The notes below the pieces were generated by a model. That model was not told the DNA's origin. It worked only from the letters and a program-made list of their open reading frames with translations, and ran no database searches. A stretch of 64,000 nucleotides of DNA from Vagococcus salmoninarum (lineage in GTDB: Bacteria > Bacillota > Bacilli > Lactobacillales > Vagococcaceae): the NCBI RefSeq assembly GCF_003987495.1, contig NZ_NGJU01000018.1, positions 19,755 to 83,754 on the forward strand, in the 5' to 3' direction. Made by a program: the position numbers and the translations under genes. This document shows, one piece after another, positions 1 through 7,782 of this stretch; within the stretch, counting starts at the first letter, position 1, and each line of letters opens with the position of its first letter.

Positions 1-589
1 TTATGAGCTTGTGGCTACGCCAGCAGAAGCGGACTTTGCCCTAGTGATGATGGAGTCACCGAAGTCTTACGGTTATCAAAAAGACCTAGGTTATGTCCCA
101 GTCACCCTACAATACCGTCCTTATACAGCAGAAAAAGGCCGCTTAGTTAGTATCGCCGGTGGTGATCCCTTAGAAAAAACACTTAACCGCAGCTATCAAG
201 GGAAAACGAACTACGCTGAAAACGAAGCAGATCTTGATCAGTTACTAGCTACCCGCCAAGAGATGAGGGATAAACCAGTTATTGTGACTTTAGATAGTAA
301 TAATCCAACAGTTCCGGCTGAATTTGAAGCTTATGCTGATAGTATATTGATTCACTTTGGTTCAACGAACCAAGCACTTTTAGAAATCATTAGTGGTCAG
401 GCGGAACCAAAGGGCTTATTGCCTTTCCAAATGCCTGCTAATATGGAAACCGTGGAAACCCAGCAAGAAGATGTTCCTCATGATATGATTCCTTATCAAG
501 ATCAAGCAGGTCATAATTATGACTTTGCCTTTGGAATGGATTTTTCTGGGGTAATCAATGACCAACGAGTAGCGACTTATAAAAAATAA
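1..589 (+). CDS. Glycoside hydrolase family 3 enzyme, C-terminal part (cut by window edge)
   Basis: The reading frame is open from the left window edge (codons start at base 2) to a TAA at 587-589, so only about the last 195 residues are visible and the start lies outside. The visible part resembles the C-terminal alpha/beta sandwich of family 3 beta-glucosidases or beta-N-acetylhexosaminidases: a strand ending in 'PVIVTLDSNNPTV', then 'SILIHFGSTNQALLEIISGQ', 'PKGLLPFQMP' and 'FAFGMDFSG', which match the typical end of this fold (a G-SNQALLD-like turn, a G-LPF-P motif and the final YP-FG-LSY-like segment). The substrate cannot be told because the catalytic (beta/alpha)8 domain is outside the window. 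A strong terminator follows directly. The family call is fairly safe; the specificity is unknown. Confidence 0.75.
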   Translation, partial: YELVATPAEADFALVMMESPKSYGYQKDLGYVPVTLQYRPYTAEKGRLVSIAGGDPLEKTLNRSYQGKTNYAENEADLDQLLATRQEMRDKPVIVTLDSNNPTVPAEFEAYADSILIHFGSTNQALLEIISGQAEPKGLLPFQMPANMETVETQQEDVPHDMIPYQDQAGHNYDFAFGMDFSGVINDQRVATYKK

Positions 590-595
590 TTTAGT

Positions 596-629
596 AGAAG
601 TCTCAATTTAAAATTGAGACTTCTTTTTT
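596..629 (+). terminator. Intrinsic terminator after the GH3 gene
   Basis: A near-perfect inverted repeat (arms 596-609 and 611-624, AGAAGTCTCAATTT and its complement) ends in a run of T. It lies 7 bases after the GH3 stop codon. Confidence 0.85.
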
Positions 630-700
630 CTTATCGGCAAAGTAAAAGGAGTTTATAAATTGAACATTTAAAAAGTATCTTAGAAAACGAACTGTTATTA

Positions 701-730
701 TTATCAATTTCTGTCAATTAATAATATAAT
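701..730 (+). promoter_or_regulatory. Possible sigma-A promoter for kbl-tdh
   Basis: TATAAT at 725-730 with TTATCA at 701-706, 18 bases apart, about 65 bases before the kbl start. The -10 is perfect, the -35 only approximate. Confidence 0.4.
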
Positions 731-793
731 GAAAAATAGAGAGCCTAAAGCTTTAACCATAGGCATCCAAATAAGATAGTGGAGGGATTTTGA

Positions 794-1981
794 TTGAGTA
801 AGGAATTAAACCAGTTTTTAGAAGAAAACTTAACGCAATTAAAAAACAAAGGTCTTTATAATGAAATTGAACCTTTAGCAAGTGCTAATGGCGCGATGAT
901 TACGATTGGTCAGCAAGAATTAATTAACTTATCCTCAAATAACTATTTAGGTTTAGCTACCGAACCACGGTTAGTCTCAGCTGCTAAAACAGCTTTAGAC
1001 CAATGGGGCGCAGGGGCTGGTGCCGTTAGAACAATTAATGGGACGTTACAAGTTCACTTAGACTTAGAACAAGAGCTAGCTAAATTTAAAGGTACTGAAG
1101 CCGCCATTGCTTATCAGTCAGGTTTTAACTGTAACATGGCAGCGATTTCCGCTGTCATGACTAAAAAAGATGTCATCTTATCCGATGAATTAAATCACGC
1201 ATCAATTATCGACGGTTGTCGTCTATCTGGAGCTAAAATTATTCGAGTGAACCATTCTGATATGGCTGATTTTCGTCAAAAAGCTCAAGAGGCTCGGGAG
1301 TCTGGCTTATATGAGAAAGCGATGTTTATTACTGATGGCGTCTTTTCAATGGACGGGGATATTTGTAAGCTACCTGAAATCGTGGAAATTGCGAAAGAAT
1401 TTGACATGATGGTCTATGTTGATGACGCTCATGGTTCTGGGGTTTTAGGTCATGGTCACGGGACAGTGAAACACTTTGGTTTAGAAAAAGAAGTTGAGTT
1501 CCAAATTGGGACACTATCAAAAGCCATTGGTGTCGTTGGTGGTTATGTGGCAGGAAGTCAAGCTTTAATCGATTGGCTGAAAGTTCGTTCGCGGCCTTTC
1601 TTATTCTCAACTTCGATGACCCCAGCAGATGCTGCTGCAGCCATTGCTTCTTTAAAAATTATTGACAGCGAAAGCAGTCTAAATGACCAACTTTGGGAAA
1701 ATGCGCGCTATTTTAAAACAGAGTTAGAAAAATTAGGCTTTAATACTGGGATTACTGAGACACCGATTACGCCAGTTATTATTGGCGATGAACAAACAGC
1801 CCAAGACTTCAGTAAGCGTTTATATGAAGAAGGCGTTTATGTTAAATCAATCGTTTTTCCAACAGTGCCTCTAGGGACAGCCCGAGTTCGGAATATGCCA
1901 ACGGCAAAACATACGAAAGCAATGCTTGATCAAGCTTTAGCCGTCTATGAAACAGTTGGAAAAGAGTTTAACTTAATTTAA
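794..1981 (+). CDS. kbl: Glycine C-acetyltransferase (2-amino-3-ketobutyrate CoA ligase)
   Basis: PLP-dependent enzyme of the alpha-oxoamine synthase family. It cleaves 2-amino-3-ketobutyrate with CoA to glycine and acetyl-CoA, the second step of threonine breakdown. The 395 residues match the family length. Visible signatures are '[11 protein letters not shown]' near the N-terminus, '[17 protein letters not shown]', '[13 protein letters not shown]' and the PLP lysine in '[16 protein letters not shown]' (Lys243). The start is a TTG at 794, about 7 bases behind GTGGAGGGA, which is the best-placed start. The tdh gene follows 27 bases downstream, so the two form the classic kbl-tdh threonine pathway operon. 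Related synthases (8-amino-7-oxononanoate synthase) share the fold, but the tdh neighbour strongly favours Kbl. Confidence 0.93.
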   Translation: MSKELNQFLEENLTQLKNKGLYNEIEPLASANGAMITIGQQELINLSSNNYLGLATEPRLVSAAKTALDQWGAGAGAVRTINGTLQVHLDLEQELAKFKGTEAAIAYQSGFNCNMAAISAVMTKKDVILSDELNHASIIDGCRLSGAKIIRVNHSDMADFRQKAQEARESGLYEKAMFITDGVFSMDGDICKLPEIVEIAKEFDMMVYVDDAHGSGVLGHGHGTVKHFGLEKEVEFQIGTLSKAIGVVGGYVAGSQALIDWLKVRSRPFLFSTSMTPADAAAAIASLKIIDSESSLNDQLWENARYFKTELEKLGFNTGITETPITPVIIGDEQTAQDFSKRLYEEGVYVKSIVFPTVPLGTARVRNMPTAKHTKAMLDQALAVYETVGKEFNLI

Positions 1982-2008
1982 ATTTTAATTTTGCAAAAGG
2001 AGCAAAAC

Positions 2009-2962
2009 ATGAAAAAGATTTTAATTACTGGTGCCTTAGGCCAAATTGGTTCAGAATTAACCCGTGCCTTACGGGAGAAATACGGTGTTGAGAACGTCAT
2101 TGCCACGAATAATGTCGACGACGGTCGTTCTGAGATTCCACAAGAAGGACCCTTTGAATTATTAGACGTCACTGATTATGAGCGCTTTTTAGAAGTGGCA
2201 AGGTCTCACGAAGTCGATACGTTAATTCACTTAGCGGCCTTGCTGTCAGCAGTGGCTGAAAGCAATCCCCAATTAGCTTGGAAAATCAATATGGATGGGA
2301 CAATGAATGCTTTAGAAGTGGCTCGCACTCAGGAGTTACTCTTTTTCACCCCAAGTTCAATCGGGGCATTTGGCCCAAGTACGCCAAAAGAACAAACCCC
2401 ACAAGTCACGGTTCAACGGCCAACAACGATGTACGGCTTAAACAAAGTCACCGGTGAGCTACTTTGTGACTACTACTATGAGCGTTTTGGTGTCGATACT
2501 CGTGGTGTCCGCTTTCCAGGACTAATCTCTTATTTAACGCCACCAGGTGGGGGAACGACAGATTATGCTATCGACATTTGTTTCAAAGCCCAAGCGGAAA
2601 ATCGTTATGAATGCCCCTTAGGCCCAAATACTCGCTTAGACATGATGTATATGCCAGATGCGATTAAAGCAATCATCGATTTATTAGAAGCAGATGGTTC
2701 GAAACTGAAAAATCGTAACGCTTATAATATCAGTTCCATGAACTTTACCCCTGCCGAGATGGCAGCAGCAATTAAAGCAATTAAACCGGACTTTGAGATA
2801 ACTTACAACGTTAATCCAGTTTTACAAAAAATTGCTGATAGTTGGCCAGATAGTTTAGATCCAAGTTGTGCCATAGCCGAGTGGGAATTTACATACGACT
2901 ATGATTTACCAGAAATGTTAGCAGATATGTTTGCCCATTTGCCGACGTCAGTTTCAAAGTAG
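2009..2962 (+). CDS. tdh: L-threonine 3-dehydrogenase, short-chain (epimerase-like) type
   Basis: NAD-dependent oxidation of L-threonine to 2-amino-3-ketobutyrate, the substrate of the upstream Kbl. The 317-residue protein belongs to the extended short-chain dehydrogenase/epimerase family, not the zinc-containing Tdh of E. coli. It has the NAD-binding 'GALGQIGSEL', the 'FTPSSIGAFGP' serine segment and the catalytic Tyr142-x3-Lys146 ('MYGLNKVTGELL'), followed by 'RFPGLISY', typical of this Tdh type. An ATG at 2009 sits behind AAAAGGAG, so the TTG 18 bases earlier is unlikely to be the start. It is co-transcribed with kbl and ends before a strong terminator. Confidence 0.92.
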   Translation: MKKILITGALGQIGSELTRALREKYGVENVIATNNVDDGRSEIPQEGPFELLDVTDYERFLEVARSHEVDTLIHLAALLSAVAESNPQLAWKINMDGTMNALEVARTQELLFFTPSSIGAFGPSTPKEQTPQVTVQRPTTMYGLNKVTGELLCDYYYERFGVDTRGVRFPGLISYLTPPGGGTTDYAIDICFKAQAENRYECPLGPNTRLDMMYMPDAIKAIIDLLEADGSKLKNRNAYNISSMNFTPAEMAAAIKAIKPDFEITYNVNPVLQKIADSWPDSLDPSCAIAEWEFTYDYDLPEMLADMFAHLPTSVSK

Positions 2963-2980
2963 TTATAACGAGTAAAAATC

Positions 2981-3024
2981 AACTCCTAAAAACAGTGAAT
3001 GACCTGTTTTTAGGAGTTTTTTTA
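2981..3024 (+). terminator. Intrinsic terminator of kbl-tdh
   Basis: Arms 2981-2995 (AACTCCTAAAAACAG) and 3004-3018 pair fully, followed by a T run ending near 3024. Confidence 0.9.
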
Positions 3025-3356
3025 TCTCGATTGATAAAAGGCAGACAGAGACTAATCGCCGTCCTATCAATACTTTAGCTAAGAAAAAGCTGCAAAGTTT
3101 GCAGAGGAAATAAGCCCCTTTAACGAACGGTAGAAAATAAACGATTAGTAAATGTACTCATGCTCTTTGTGACTCTCTAGCTATTTAAATCAAAAGGTGG
3201 AACAACCAGTTCACTAAAGCTCTTTAAACGAACAGGTGGTGAGTTCAGATAAGGCAAAAGTAACTTTGCAAGCCGTAAGTTTAAGCCATATACTTATAAT
3301 ATCAAGAAGAAATTGACACTAATTAATAGAGTGTCCGGAGAGAAGGGAATCACAAC
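3025..3356. other. Intergenic stretch before the small unknown genes
   Basis: No convincing reading frame. It holds a short palindrome (CTGCAAA/TTTGCAG around 3090-3104) and a perfect -10 TATAAT at 3295-3300 without a clear -35. The latter probably drives the 3357 gene, whose ribosome binding site is GGAGAGAAGGG. Confidence 0.4.
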
Positions 3357-3686
3357 ATGATCAAGATTGCGGAAATTCAATTTAATGCCGAGATGATTTT
3401 AAGTGGTGGGAAATTTGTTTTAGTCGAGATGTTTCCCCATTATGAAGAAGCAACAACTGAGGCAGAACGAATCAGAACAGGTACGGAAGTGATTGTTGCT
3501 TTGACGAGTCACCGATTAGAAAAAATCACAGTGATTGTAAATGATAATATTGCTTGTGGACCACTCAATGAATTAGAGTTAGCCCAAGTTTATTTTGAAG
3601 AGTTTAAAGGTAATTTTACATATAATGAAGAACTTGAGGATTATCTCTTTGCAGCAACAGCAAGTAAGTTAGTCATAGTGCAATAA
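3357..3686 (+). CDS. Unknown protein, 109 residues
   Basis: I do not recognise this family. The protein is short, acidic and without a membrane segment or signal peptide. Predicted strands alternate with helices ('KFVLVEMFPHYEEATTEAER', 'EVIVALTSHRLEKITVIVND', 'ELELAQVYFEEF'), suggesting a small alpha/beta cytoplasmic domain. The ATG at 3357 follows GGAGAGAAGGGAATCACAAC. The next gene starts 25 bases downstream, and a third follows by overlap, so the three form one operon closed by a hairpin at 4232. Codon use looks like the surrounding genes. No function is offered. Confidence 0.65.
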   Translation: MIKIAEIQFNAEMILSGGKFVLVEMFPHYEEATTEAERIRTGTEVIVALTSHRLEKITVIVNDNIACGPLNELELAQVYFEEFKGNFTYNEELEDYLFAATASKLVIVQ

Positions 3687-3711
3687 AGAAAGGCGATGAA
3701 GGAGCATGGCA

Positions 3712-4089
3712 ATGAGGAAGAAAATCACCCTAGCTGAATTTGAGCAACTCCAAACATCTATCGACCACTTAGAAGAAACGTGGTTCCGTTATTTAGATGA
3801 AGCCCCTAATGAGTGGTATGAGTTCAAATATGGTGCCATTATCCAAAGGTTCATGAAGTATCAACGTTATAGTATTTTAAAAGATCAAGTTAAAAGTAGC
3901 AAATGGCGTAAGCAAGCTAAAATGCCTGCACAAACTTATCGTGAACTAGTCGAAATGGCGGAAATTAGTAAAAAGTTAAAAGAAGTTTTAAATCATCCGC
4001 CCTTAGGCTTAAATGATGTACCATTAGTTATTAGTAAAGGAGGCCGAGATGCTAAAAGAACAGCCACAAGGGCCAACGCAAACAATTGA
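3712..4089 (+). CDS. Unknown charged protein, 125 residues
   Basis: Unrecognised. It is rich in Lys, Glu and aromatic residues and predicted largely helical ('LAEFEQLQTSIDHLEETWFR', 'KLKEVLNHPPLGLNDVP'), with no signal peptide or membrane segment. An ATG at 3706 is only one base behind the GAAGGAG ribosome binding site, whereas the ATG at 3712 is seven bases away, so 3712 is preferred. Its 3' end overlaps the next gene by 41 bases in another frame, which suggests translational coupling. It is the middle gene of a three-gene operon. Confidence 0.65.
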   Translation: MRKKITLAEFEQLQTSIDHLEETWFRYLDEAPNEWYEFKYGAIIQRFMKYQRYSILKDQVKSSKWRKQAKMPAQTYRELVEMAEISKKLKEVLNHPPLGLNDVPLVISKGGRDAKRTATRANANN

Positions 4090-4231
4090 TCGAACGCGCA
4101 CACGTAAAGAAATCTTACAAAGAGAGCGTCAAGCAAGTCGCGAGACGAGCAAGTTAATCATCCTCTTAATACTTAACTGTGTAGTAGGTGTTTTAATTTG
4201 GTATTTATATAGAGGAAACATCACGTTTTAA
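4049..4231 (+). CDS. Small single-pass membrane protein, 60 residues
   Basis: Unrecognised. It has a basic, Arg-rich first half ('RTRTRKEILQRERQASRETS') and one strongly hydrophobic segment at about residues 36-55 ('LIILLILNCVVGVLIWYLY'), so it is probably anchored with a cytoplasmic N-terminus. The ATG at 4049 lies behind AAAGGAGG with good spacing, inside the end of the preceding gene. This supports it as a real coupled gene despite its size. It is the last gene before the 4232 terminator. Confidence 0.65.
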   Translation: MLKEQPQGPTQTIDRTRTRKEILQRERQASRETSKLIILLILNCVVGVLIWYLYRGNITF

Positions 4232-4274
4232 AATAAACCGAGGCAGAATAACTGCGGCAGGTTTATTTTTTTTT
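4232..4274 (+). terminator. Intrinsic terminator of the small-gene operon
   Basis: AATAAACC (from 4232) pairs with GGTTTATT (to about 4266), with a second inner pairing GCAG/CTGC, followed by nine T. Confidence 0.75.
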
Positions 4275-4336
4275 GTGAAAAAATCAACGCATAAGAAGAC
4301 TTAGGCGAATCCACAATTGAAGAAGTTAAGAAACTT

Positions 4337-4670
4337 TTGTTCAAAATGATATTGAACAACATAAAGGTGGTTTTTGAACATAATACCGTTGATCGAGATA
4401 AGAGCTAGAATCCTGTACCACCAGTATTTAAGCTTGTTACCGATAATAAATAACCGTTTAAAAAGGGTTTATTGAACGAGAAGAGTTAGGTCTTTTTGTT
4501 CATAAAATAATTGAAAAGTGATCAATAACAACATATAATAAATTGTGTAAGGGATTCTTGTTGTTGATTAAACAAGGATTGGCTGTTTAAAGTTGTTCAA
4601 TAAGTTAGCCGTTCTCATAATAAGTGAATGGTAAGTTAGATTGAAAAAGACAACTTGTAGCGATTGTTCG
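4337..4670. promoter_or_regulatory. Cluster of seven TTGTTCR-like motifs upstream of the signal peptidase gene
   Basis: The 460-base stretch before the sipW-like gene has no reading frame but holds seven copies of TTGTTCA/G or its complement: 4337-4343, 4353-4359, 4375-4381, 4473-4479, 4496-4502, 4593-4599 and 4664-4670. The first two form a perfect inverted repeat around a 9-base spacer. From base composition I would expect roughly one TGTTC on either strand by chance in this length. They are candidate operators for the matrix locus; the protein that binds them is unknown. Confidence 0.45.
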
Positions 4671-4693
4671 AAAAACTGACGAAAGGAGAAATG

Positions 4694-5563
4694 ATGGAAA
4701 AAGAAAATGAGTTCCAACATAAAAAACGCAGAAGACGACGTAAGAGCGTAAGCAGTTCCTCGTCAAATCAAGTTCGTCGGCGACAGTCAGTTGAATTCTC
4801 TAATGGAACAGACGGATCCCCTACAGCAAAACGAAGAGCAGAAAGTAGTCACGGGAAAAGGCGAGAGGGTTATTCAAGTACTCAGGGCCAAGAGGATAAT
4901 TTAAGTAAAAAAAAATCCCACAAAGTTCATAAAGTATTGAATTGGATAATGAACGCCTTGTTTTACATCTTAACTTTCGGCATCTTAATTGGGGCGGTGA
5001 TTTTCACTGTTAGCCAAGATTCAGAGAAATCATTTTTCGGCTATCGATTCTATACAGTTTTGACGAATTCGATGGTTCCTCGTGATCCGGCGACTCAGAA
5101 AGGCGGCTTTGCAGCAGGGGACATTATTATTGTGCAAATGCTCAATCCGAAAGAACTGAAAAAAGGTGACATTGTGACTTACGGCTTAATGTCCGCAGAT
5201 CCAGAAAGTACAACAGTTCTAACCCATAGAGTGATTGATCGCTTAGATGAGTTAAACGGTGAAGAAGGATTATACTTTCAAACACAAGGAGACGCGAATA
5301 CCGCAGCCGACCGACCGATAAACGCAGAACAAGTTATTGGTAAGAAAGTCTTTGCGATTCCGAAAATGGGGTCAATCATGAGCTTTTTAAGAGAGAATTT
5401 CTTAGTTAGTATTGGTGCCTTAGTAGCAATCTTCGCACTAATCATCAGCTTAAGGTATTACTTCTCCTATTCTGAAGACATGGATCCTTTGCCAGAAGCA
5501 ACCCGTAAAAGAAGTTCTGTTCAAAAAAAGAGTTCAAAACGAAAAAGTAACACCATTAATTAG
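4694..5563 (+). CDS. sipW: SipW-type signal peptidase I
   Basis: Membrane serine protease of the ER/archaeal-like S26B type that processes exported fibre proteins. After a highly basic, Ser-rich cytoplasmic N-terminus of about 80 residues comes a membrane segment ('ALFYILTFGILIGAVIFTV'), then the catalytic Ser126 in 'TVLTNSMVP' and His178 in 'TVLTHRVID'. This is the Ser-His pair of SipW instead of the Ser-Lys pair of ordinary signal peptidases. A later 'GDANTAADRPI' carries the usual Asp. A second membrane segment ('FLVSIGALVAIFALIISL') precedes a basic tail. It is longer (289 residues) than B. subtilis SipW because of the N-terminal extension. The ATG at 4694 is five bases behind AGGAG; 4691 is possible. 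Three proteins with matching signal sequences follow. Confidence 0.85.
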   Translation: MEKENEFQHKKRRRRRKSVSSSSSNQVRRRQSVEFSNGTDGSPTAKRRAESSHGKRREGYSSTQGQEDNLSKKKSHKVHKVLNWIMNALFYILTFGILIGAVIFTVSQDSEKSFFGYRFYTVLTNSMVPRDPATQKGGFAAGDIIIVQMLNPKELKKGDIVTYGLMSADPESTTVLTHRVIDRLDELNGEEGLYFQTQGDANTAADRPINAEQVIGKKVFAIPKMGSIMSFLRENFLVSIGALVAIFALIISLRYYFSYSEDMDPLPEATRKRSSVQKKSSKRKSNTIN

Positions 5564-5620
5564 TTATGTACCTTGATAAGAGGTTATATATAAAACAAAT
5601 ACTATAGGAGGTTTTTATCC

Positions 5621-6919
5621 ATGATTAAGGGAAAAAACAAGAATAAGAGAAAACGCGTTCTTGCTGTTACGGCAGCAGCGGCACTATGTACATTACTATT
5701 AAGTACATTTGCTTGGGAAGTTTACAAAGCAGAGAAAGAGAATAAGTTTGGTAATGCCTTATCAAGCGGTAGTATTGAGATCGAAGAGATCTTCCCAGAT
5801 CCAATGTTAGAAGAAGGAGCAAAATTACAAAAAGATGTTTGGACAGTCAATACTAGTTCAAGTAACACTATTGTTCGTTTAACCTTCGAAGAAATAATGA
5901 ATACATTAAATACTAAACCTGGTGAAAAAGAAGCAATCATCAAACAATTTGCTGATGCTGATTTAGATCCGACAACACACGTACCAACAGCAGCAAACGC
6001 TGATACAAAAGGTTATATTCCAGTTGTAATGGACAATGGCTATTATGTTAGTGAACTTAAAAAGAATACAGCGAATGATCCTTTTGTAACATGGGCTGAC
6101 GTAACATCAGACATGACAGGAGCTCCAGCAGACGTTACGATTTTAGCGAAAGCGAACAAAGTTGATATTACCGCTGTCGGTGGTTCAACTGAGTACCGTG
6201 TTGACGTTGAATACGTGGCTTTCCGCAAATTTGATTTAACTTATACTAATATGGGTGACGTTTCTAAAGATAAAGTTGTTAAATTTACAGACCCTGCAAC
6301 AGGAACAATCAATACAGCTTTTGTTGCTCAACAAGTTAACTCTAAAAACGCAGCAGGCAAAACAACTTTTAAAGCAGCTTACGATGCATCAACAGGTGCT
6401 ATTACTGGTTATAGCTTCACAGATTTAAACATGGAATTTTACGATGGTTTAGTTCGTTCAGGTGTTGCTAACTGGGCAGCTGAAGATTTACATATCGGAC
6501 CAGGAACAGAAGTTGCTAAATTACCAGCTCTTTCAGCAATCAACAAATCATCAGCTGATGCTAGCGTTGATTTATATTACTCAGCGTTCTTAAAAGCTGA
6601 TGCCTCAGAAAACACTTGGATGTACAACGAAAATGATGGTTTCTTCTATTATATGGGTGTTGTTGGTTCAGGTAGCTACACTAACCCAATCTTAAGCCAC
6701 GTTGGTTTAGGAATTGACTTAGGAACTAAATACGACTACTTAGACTACTCACTATGGGTAGATGCTGAAGCTGTCTTACCGAAAAAAGAAGCTGTTTTAG
6801 AACAATTCTTTGGTGGAACAGTTCCAACTGCTGAGCCGTCATTAACAATCTACAACAAATTAGTAACATTAGCTGATGCTAACACACCAGTTGACCCAGA
6901 TCCACTACCAGTACCATAA
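5621..6919 (+). CDS. SipW-dependent exported matrix protein, BsaA/TasA-like
   Basis: A 432-residue secreted protein. It begins with a Lys/Arg-rich stretch, a hydrophobic core and 'LSTFAWEVYKAEKENKFGNA', the hallmark of SipW-cognate signal sequences (a TFAW-like motif followed by N-x-F). The mature part starts 'LSSGSIEIEEIFPDP' and has the 'VNTSSSNTIVRLTFEE' strand pattern of the CPF_0494/BsaA group of biofilm fibre proteins (Clostridium perfringens BsaA). It ends in a Pro/Asp-rich tail with no anchor. The start at 5621 has a strong AGGAGG. It lies directly after the signal peptidase, and its codon use looks more biased than its neighbours, which fits a highly expressed structural subunit. I infer it is the main fibre protein. 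Confidence 0.78.
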   Translation: MIKGKNKNKRKRVLAVTAAAALCTLLLSTFAWEVYKAEKENKFGNALSSGSIEIEEIFPDPMLEEGAKLQKDVWTVNTSSSNTIVRLTFEEIMNTLNTKPGEKEAIIKQFADADLDPTTHVPTAANADTKGYIPVVMDNGYYVSELKKNTANDPFVTWADVTSDMTGAPADVTILAKANKVDITAVGGSTEYRVDVEYVAFRKFDLTYTNMGDVSKDKVVKFTDPATGTINTAFVAQQVNSKNAAGKTTFKAAYDASTGAITGYSFTDLNMEFYDGLVRSGVANWAAEDLHIGPGTEVAKLPALSAINKSSADASVDLYYSAFLKADASENTWMYNENDGFFYYMGVVGSGSYTNPILSHVGLGIDLGTKYDYLDYSLWVDAEAVLPKKEAVLEQFFGGTVPTAEPSLTIYNKLVTLADANTPVDPDPLPVP

Positions 6920-6953
6920 AAAACTAACTGAAAACTAGGGAGGAAGGCCACGC

Positions 6954-7691
6954 ATGAAAAAAAGAATGGGAAAATTACTAATGTTTCTTTCATTAGCCTT
7001 TAGCTTTATGATTAGTAGCCCTGTTCAAGCGGAGATTCTTCCTCCAGGTATGTTAATTGGAGATTCGGAAGGGATATCAGTTGACGGGACAGGTGCTTAT
7101 TATGTTCAAAAAGAGGACTTGCAGCCTGGCGACAAATTCGTAAAGAAAATCAAATTAATGAATACTGAGAAAAATGACCGACCTTATGTCTTAGAAATGG
7201 ATATGGCTCCGAAAGAAAAAAAAGGAGCCATTGATTTTTATGAGGCGATTACAGTGGTCATGCTTCTAGATGGTAAGGAAGTTTACAATGGCAACTTAAT
7301 TGGCATCGGGAAACCGGATCTTCAAAAAGATCGTTTGCAATTAGGGACATACGCTTATGGTGATTTTAAAGAACTAGAAGTCCAATTCGCTGTTTCATCA
7401 GATTTACCTGCTGAAGTTTGGGAAACAAAAAGTTACGCCATCATTAAGTGGGAATTCATTGCGACAAAGGAAAAGGACAAACCAGAACCACCAATTGATT
7501 CAAGTGGTTCACCGGGGGATTCAAGCAAACCGAAAGACCCAATCAAAAAAAAGCCAATCATTAAATTGCCACAAACTGGTGAAGAATGGCGTTCGTTGAT
7601 TTACAAAGCGATTACCGGTATTTTCATCATTTGTGTCGTCTTATTATTTATCAAGAAACGTCGTGACAGTCAAATGTCAGACAAAGAATAA
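6954..7691 (+). CDS. LPQTG-anchored surface protein with TasA-like sequence pattern
   Basis: A 245-residue protein with a conventional signal peptide ending 'SSPVQAEI', a beta-rich domain, a Pro/Lys linker, and a sortase signal: LPQTG at 205-209, a hydrophobic stretch and 'KKRRDS'. The central domain ('DLQPGDKFVKKIKLMNTEK', 'VVMLLDGKEVYNGNLIG', 'YGDFKELEVQFAVSSDLP', 'SYAIIKWEFIATKE') follows the strand order of TasA/camelysin fibre proteins. It is nevertheless exported by the ordinary route and linked to the wall. Sandwiched between SipW substrates, it could be the wall anchor or nucleator of the fibre, a role like that of TapA in Bacillus. That role is inference. The start has AGGGAGGAAGG seven bases upstream. 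Confidence 0.7.
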   Translation: MKKRMGKLLMFLSLAFSFMISSPVQAEILPPGMLIGDSEGISVDGTGAYYVQKEDLQPGDKFVKKIKLMNTEKNDRPYVLEMDMAPKEKKGAIDFYEAITVVMLLDGKEVYNGNLIGIGKPDLQKDRLQLGTYAYGDFKELEVQFAVSSDLPAEVWETKSYAIIKWEFIATKEKDKPEPPIDSSGSPGDSSKPKDPIKKKPIIKLPQTGEEWRSLIYKAITGIFIICVVLLFIKKRRDSQMSDKE

Positions 7692-7697
7692 AGCAAC

Positions 7698-7717
7698 AGG
7701 GGAAATTCGTTTCCCCT
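7698..7717 (+). promoter_or_regulatory. UUCG-capped hairpin between matrix genes
   Basis: A perfect 8-bp stem (AGGGGAAA/TTTCCCCT) closed by a TTCG tetraloop, seven bases after the LPQTG gene's stop. No T run follows, so it is more likely an mRNA-stabilising or processing hairpin than a terminator. Confidence 0.6.
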
Positions 7718-7782
7718 ATGAGAAGGTTACTAGAAGTTGTCTTTTCATAAGAGAAACGAATTGAAAGAGGAGTGAAAGATAA

